In this document: positions 61,164-64,000 of the stretch, in pieces | Layout: each line of letters opens with the position of its first letter | Position numbering within the stretch: the first letter of the stretch is position 1 | Assembly (NCBI RefSeq): GCF_002850255.1 | Contig: NZ_CP022522.1 | Location: 934,097 to 998,096 of the forward strand | DNA: 64,000 nt | Direction of reading: 5' to 3' | Source: Pseudoalteromonas sp. NC201 | GTDB lineage: Bacteria; Pseudomonadota; Gammaproteobacteria; Enterobacterales; Alteromonadaceae | Notes under the pieces: model-generated | What the model was told of the DNA's origin: nothing | What the model saw: only the letters and a program-made list of their open reading frames with translations | The model's database searches: none | Made by a program: the position numbers and the translations under genes

Positions 61164-62221
61164 GATTTAGCTCCATGACCATAAGTACGAGGCTGAGTGT
61201 AATGATCGATAAGTGGTACTGCCATATTCATGATCACAACTGCAAATGCAACGGCGTCTGGGTAGCCACCAAATTGACGAATAACATAGACAGTAAAGCC
61301 GATTGCCGCGCCGTAAATCAGACGACCTAAGTTAGTGGTGGAGGCCGACACCGGATCGGTGGCAATAAAGAAGGCACCAAGCATAGCGCCACCACTTAAC
61401 AAGTGGAATAGGGTGCCGGGCTCTGATTCAGGGGCAATGATATAGCCAATCGCACTAGCAAGGCCAAGACTGGCAATAAAGGCTACAGGAATATGCCAGT
61501 TGATCACTTTGGCTTTTAGCAGATAAAGACCACCTAGCAAAAAGGCCAGGTTAACATATTGCCAACCAAGTCCCGCAAGTGCTCCAAAACCCTGCTTACT
61601 CATCGCCTCATTCACGGTTAAGCCTTGCGAGACTGCGGTTTTTACCGAGTCTAATGGCGTGGCACCAGTCGCACCGTCAATCACCCCTGCACGCCATACG
61701 TCAAGTGAGACACCTTGGCTGGTGGACTCGGTAAAGATCATCGCGAGTTGGTCGACAAAGCTTAGCGACTCTAGCGTGAGCGCTTGAATAGGTGACCATG
61801 AAGTCATTTGTACAGGGAAGGAGATCAGCAATAATACATAGGCCGCCATGGCCGGGTTGAAAAGGTTAAAGCCTAGGCCACCGTATAGCTGTTTTACAAT
61901 TGCGATGGCAAAAAATGCGCCAATGACAGTTATCCACCAAGGGGCTAGCGGCGGAATACTGATGGCCAGCAGCACAGCAGTGAGCCAAGCACTACCGTCG
62001 CTGAGGCTGGGCCATATCGCTCGACCTCTTAGCTTTAGCACTAGCGCTTCAGCAAGGCTTGCGGTAATAAGGGCCAAAGCCAACTGGATCAATACACCAA
62101 AACCAAAATAGTAGGTTTGGACTAAGATCCCGGGAATACAGGCTGCCATGACGGTCATCATGATTTTGTTGACCGACTTATGGCTATGATTGTGCGGGGA
62201 TGAGGCCATGGTTAGTTTCAT
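61160..62221 (-). CDS. rsxD: Rnf/Rsx complex subunit D
   Basis: A 353-residue polytopic membrane protein. SSPHNHSHKSVNKIMMTVMAACIPGI and GGLGFNLFNPAMAAYVLLLISFP are RnfD/NqrB signatures. The DGATGATPLDSVK segment carries the Thr used for FMN attachment. The start overlaps the rsxC stop (ATGA). Confidence 0.96.
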   Translation of the reverse strand: MKLTMASSPHNHSHKSVNKIMMTVMAACIPGILVQTYYFGFGVLIQLALALITASLAEALVLKLRGRAIWPSLSDGSAWLTAVLLAISIPPLAPWWITVIGAFFAIAIVKQLYGGLGFNLFNPAMAAYVLLLISFPVQMTSWSPIQALTLESLSFVDQLAMIFTESTSQGVSLDVWRAGVIDGATGATPLDSVKTAVSQGLTVNEAMSKQGFGALAGLGWQYVNLAFLLGGLYLLKAKVINWHIPVAFIASLGLASAIGYIIAPESEPGTLFHLLSGGAMLGAFFIATDPVSASTTNLGRLIYGAAIGFTVYVIRQFGGYPDAVAFAVVIMNMAVPLIDHYTQPRTYGHGAKS

Positions 62222-64000
62222 GACGGTTCATTTCCTTCTTGTTCTTTCGCTTGCTTCTTCGCTTTTGCTCTTGCAATTGCGGCTTTAACGGCGGCTTTTT
62301 TACGTGCTTCAGGGCTAAGTGCTTGTTGCTGCTCAGATGTGCCCTCAGCATCTTGCTCTGTACCGCTGGAGTCTGTTTCTGATCCCGCCGTTGGCTCATT
62401 TGCTTCTTTGTCTTGCTCACTCACGCTTTCGCCAGCTTCTTGTGCCTCTTTAGCGGCTTTTTTGGCCTTAGCTCTGGCAATTGCGGCGGCCACGGCGGCT
62501 TTGCGTGGATCTTCCTCGGCGCTTGCCGTTGGAGCGGCTTCTGCTTGTTCGCTCACGCTTGCGCCAGCTTCTTCCGCCTCTTTAGCGGCTTTTTTGGCCT
62601 TAGCTCTGGCAATTGCGGCAGCAACGGCGGCTTTACGTGGATCTTCCTCGGCGCTTTGTGTTGGAGCGGCTTCTGCTTGCTCGACTGTGCTCTCGCCAGC
62701 TTCTTGTGCCTCTTTAGCAGCTTTCTTGGCCTTAGCTCTGGCAATTGCGGCGGCAACGGCGGCTTTGCGTGGATCTTCCTCGGGGCTTTCCGTTGGAGCG
62801 GCTTCTGCTTGTTCGCTCACGCTTGCGCCAGCTTCTTCAGCCTCTTTAGCTGCTTTCTTGGCCTTAGCTCTGGCAATTGCGGCAGCAACGGCGGCTTTAC
62901 GTGGATCTTCGTCAGCGTTATCGGTTTGAGCGCTTTGAGCAGCGTCTGCTTGCTCGCTTATGTTCTCGCCAGCTTCTTGTACCTCTTTAGCAGCTTTCTT
63001 GGCTTTAGCCCTGGCGATTGCGGCAGCAACGGCGGCTTTACGTGGATCTTCCTCGGCGCTTTCTGTTGGGGCGGCTTCTGCTTGTTCGCTCACGCTTGCG
63101 CCAGCTTCTTCCGCCTCTTTAGCAGCTTTCTTGGCCTTAGCTCTGGCAATTGCGGCAGCAACGGCAGCCTTTTTATCGCTTGGCGCTGCATTGGCTTCAG
63201 GTTCAGCTGTGTCTTCTGCGGCTGCTTTTTTGGCTTTAGCCCGGGCGATTGCAGCAGCTACGGCTGCCTTTTTATCATCTGCTGCGGCTGGCTCAGATTC
63301 AGGCGCAGTTTGGGCCGCGGCTTTTTTCGCCTTAGCGCGAGCAATGGCGGCGGCTACTGCATCTTTTTTATCTGTGCTTTCAGGCTGGTCAGTTTTTTCT
63401 TCTTTATATTTACGCGCCTGCGCTTTGCGTTTTGCACGCTCTTCAGCAATGGCGCTGTTATCCGGCTCTAACTCGCCGTTCTCACCTCGTTTGGCTTTGG
63501 CGCGTGCAATCGCAGCTTGGACCGCGGATTTATCTGACTGCTTATCTTTAACGCGTGAGAGTGCTTCTTGCACTTTTTCTTTATCTGCGGCTTTTGGTGC
63601 AGCGCCCGCCGAACGGCGTTTATGTTTATTTTGGCGTTCTTCTTGTTCGCGCTCTAAGCGCTCTTTTCTTGCCTCAAAACGCTCTTTAGCACGCTCTGCT
63701 TTGACTTGTTCGAGCTTTTGTTCGCGAATATCGGCTTTGGCTACACGATAGTATTGCACCAAGGGAATTTCGCTCGGGCAAACATAAGAGCACGCACCAC
63801 ATTCGATACAGTCAAAGAGGTTGTATTCCTCTAACTTTTGGTACTCTTTGCCTTTAGCAAACCATTGTAACTGCTGTGGTAATAAGCTTTGAGGGCAGGC
63901 ATCTGCACAGGCACTACAGCGAATACATGCCTTTTCATCACCCGGGATCGCAAGTTCTTGGTTGTCTGGCGCGAGTATACAGTTGGTGGTTTTGACCACA
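62218..64000 (-). CDS. rsxC: Rnf/Rsx complex subunit C, C-terminal part (5' end outside window)
   Basis: The visible 593 residues begin inside the protein; the start lies to the right of the window. Two [4Fe-4S] motifs are present, CIRCSACADACP and CIECGACSYVCP, which pass electrons from the NADH/FMN part (not in view). After about residue 90 the protein is a long charged, Ala/Lys/Glu-rich tail. It contains about nine copies of KAAVAAAIARAKAKKAAKE-type sequence, the later ones in 44-residue periods. A similar but usually shorter tail is known in RnfC of enterobacteria. It overlaps rsxD by ATGA. Confidence 0.96.
   Translation of the reverse strand, partial: VVKTTNCILAPDNQELAIPGDEKACIRCSACADACPQSLLPQQLQWFAKGKEYQKLEEYNLFDCIECGACSYVCPSEIPLVQYYRVAKADIREQKLEQVKAERAKERFEARKERLEREQEERQNKHKRRSAGAAPKAADKEKVQEALSRVKDKQSDKSAVQAAIARAKAKRGENGELEPDNSAIAEERAKRKAQARKYKEEKTDQPESTDKKDAVAAAIARAKAKKAAAQTAPESEPAAADDKKAAVAAAIARAKAKKAAAEDTAEPEANAAPSDKKAAVAAAIARAKAKKAAKEAEEAGASVSEQAEAAPTESAEEDPRKAAVAAAIARAKAKKAAKEVQEAGENISEQADAAQSAQTDNADEDPRKAAVAAAIARAKAKKAAKEAEEAGASVSEQAEAAPTESPEEDPRKAAVAAAIARAKAKKAAKEAQEAGESTVEQAEAAPTQSAEEDPRKAAVAAAIARAKAKKAAKEAEEAGASVSEQAEAAPTASAEEDPRKAAVAAAIARAKAKKAAKEAQEAGESVSEQDKEANEPTAGSETDSSGTEQDAEGTSEQQQALSPEARKKAAVKAAIARAKAKKQAKEQEGNEPS
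62420..63240 (-). repeat. In-frame ~132-bp tandem repeats in rsxC
   Basis: About seven units of roughly 132 bases encode the helix AAVAAAIARAKAKKAAKE plus an acidic linker (EEAGASVSEQAEAAPTESAE). Units are nearly identical in DNA, differing mostly in the linker. The repeats create long open frames on the opposite strand that are not genes. Confidence 0.88.

Noticed and set aside
62339..63751. Long plus-strand open frames opposite rsxC (196, 352 and 263 codons)
   Set aside because: They are mirror images of the Ala/Lys repeat region and have low-complexity, repeat-derived translations. The minus-strand frame has clear RsxC motifs.

Overview
The window looks like chromosomal DNA of a marine gammaproteobacterium of the order Alteromonadales, most probably Pseudoalteromonas. 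This rests on gene content and order (ytjB/serB divergent pair, pdhR-aceE-aceF-lpd, rsxC-D-G-E-nth, GG(D)EF/EAL propeller sensors, moderately AT-rich DNA). It is an inference, because no marker gene such as 16S rRNA is present.

Region 1 (1-15.7 kb) is the 3' part of a nonribosomal peptide synthetase (NRPS) gene cluster whose beginning lies left of the window. A truncated synthetase ends in A-T. The next protein is C-A-T-E-C-A-T-TE and terminates the assembly line. The binding-pocket residues of the last A domain read as an aspartate code. Two tandem SyrP-like Fe(II)/2-oxoglutarate oxygenases follow, which suggests beta-hydroxylation of carrier-bound Asp. A second set encodes an O-methyltransferase-like protein, an ACMSD-type metal-dependent hydrolase and a FOXRED2-like flavoprotein, and ends at a strong terminator. 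A type II thioesterase at 21.5-22.3 kb may serve the same pathway.

Region 2 (16.2-24.1 kb) is housekeeping: prfC, argS, pdxH, a TatD-family nuclease gene, a REP-type tandem array (five 78-79 bp units), the type II thioesterase, ytjB and serB.

Region 3 (24.1-32.0 kb) is a type VI secretion effector island. Its intact vgrG has a C-terminal LHH-type nuclease, followed by an SMI1/KNR4-like immunity gene. Next comes wreckage: an ISAs1-type transposase remnant, a duplicated vgrG tail with a short toxin stub, an intact GAD-like/DUF1851-type immunity gene and a duplicated vgrG DUF2345 fragment. Composite repeats of about 460-480 bp period flank both sides. It reads as a record of effector replacement that kept an old immunity gene.

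Region 4 (32-55 kb) is mostly core: a gluzincin peptidase, two periplasmic solute-binding-like proteins, pdhR with upstream PdhR-like operators, aceE, aceF (three lipoyl domains), lpd, small genes (DUF1289, a 67-aa protein, a GNAT enzyme), a propeller-PAS-GGDEF-EAL sensor, a voltage-gated-type K+ channel, a Pat-type acyl-CoA synthetase/acetyltransferase, a SIMPL protein and an Orn/Lys/Arg decarboxylase.

Region 5 (55-64 kb) has a YncE-like propeller protein and a lipoprotein gene with two near-identical 87-aa repeats. That lipoprotein gene sits between a diverged, truncated copy of the nth 3' end and the intact nth. The rsxE, rsxG, rsxD and rsxC genes follow; rsxC is cut by the window end and has a long Ala/Lys-rich repeat tail. 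All domain and family calls were made by reading motifs; no database search was run.
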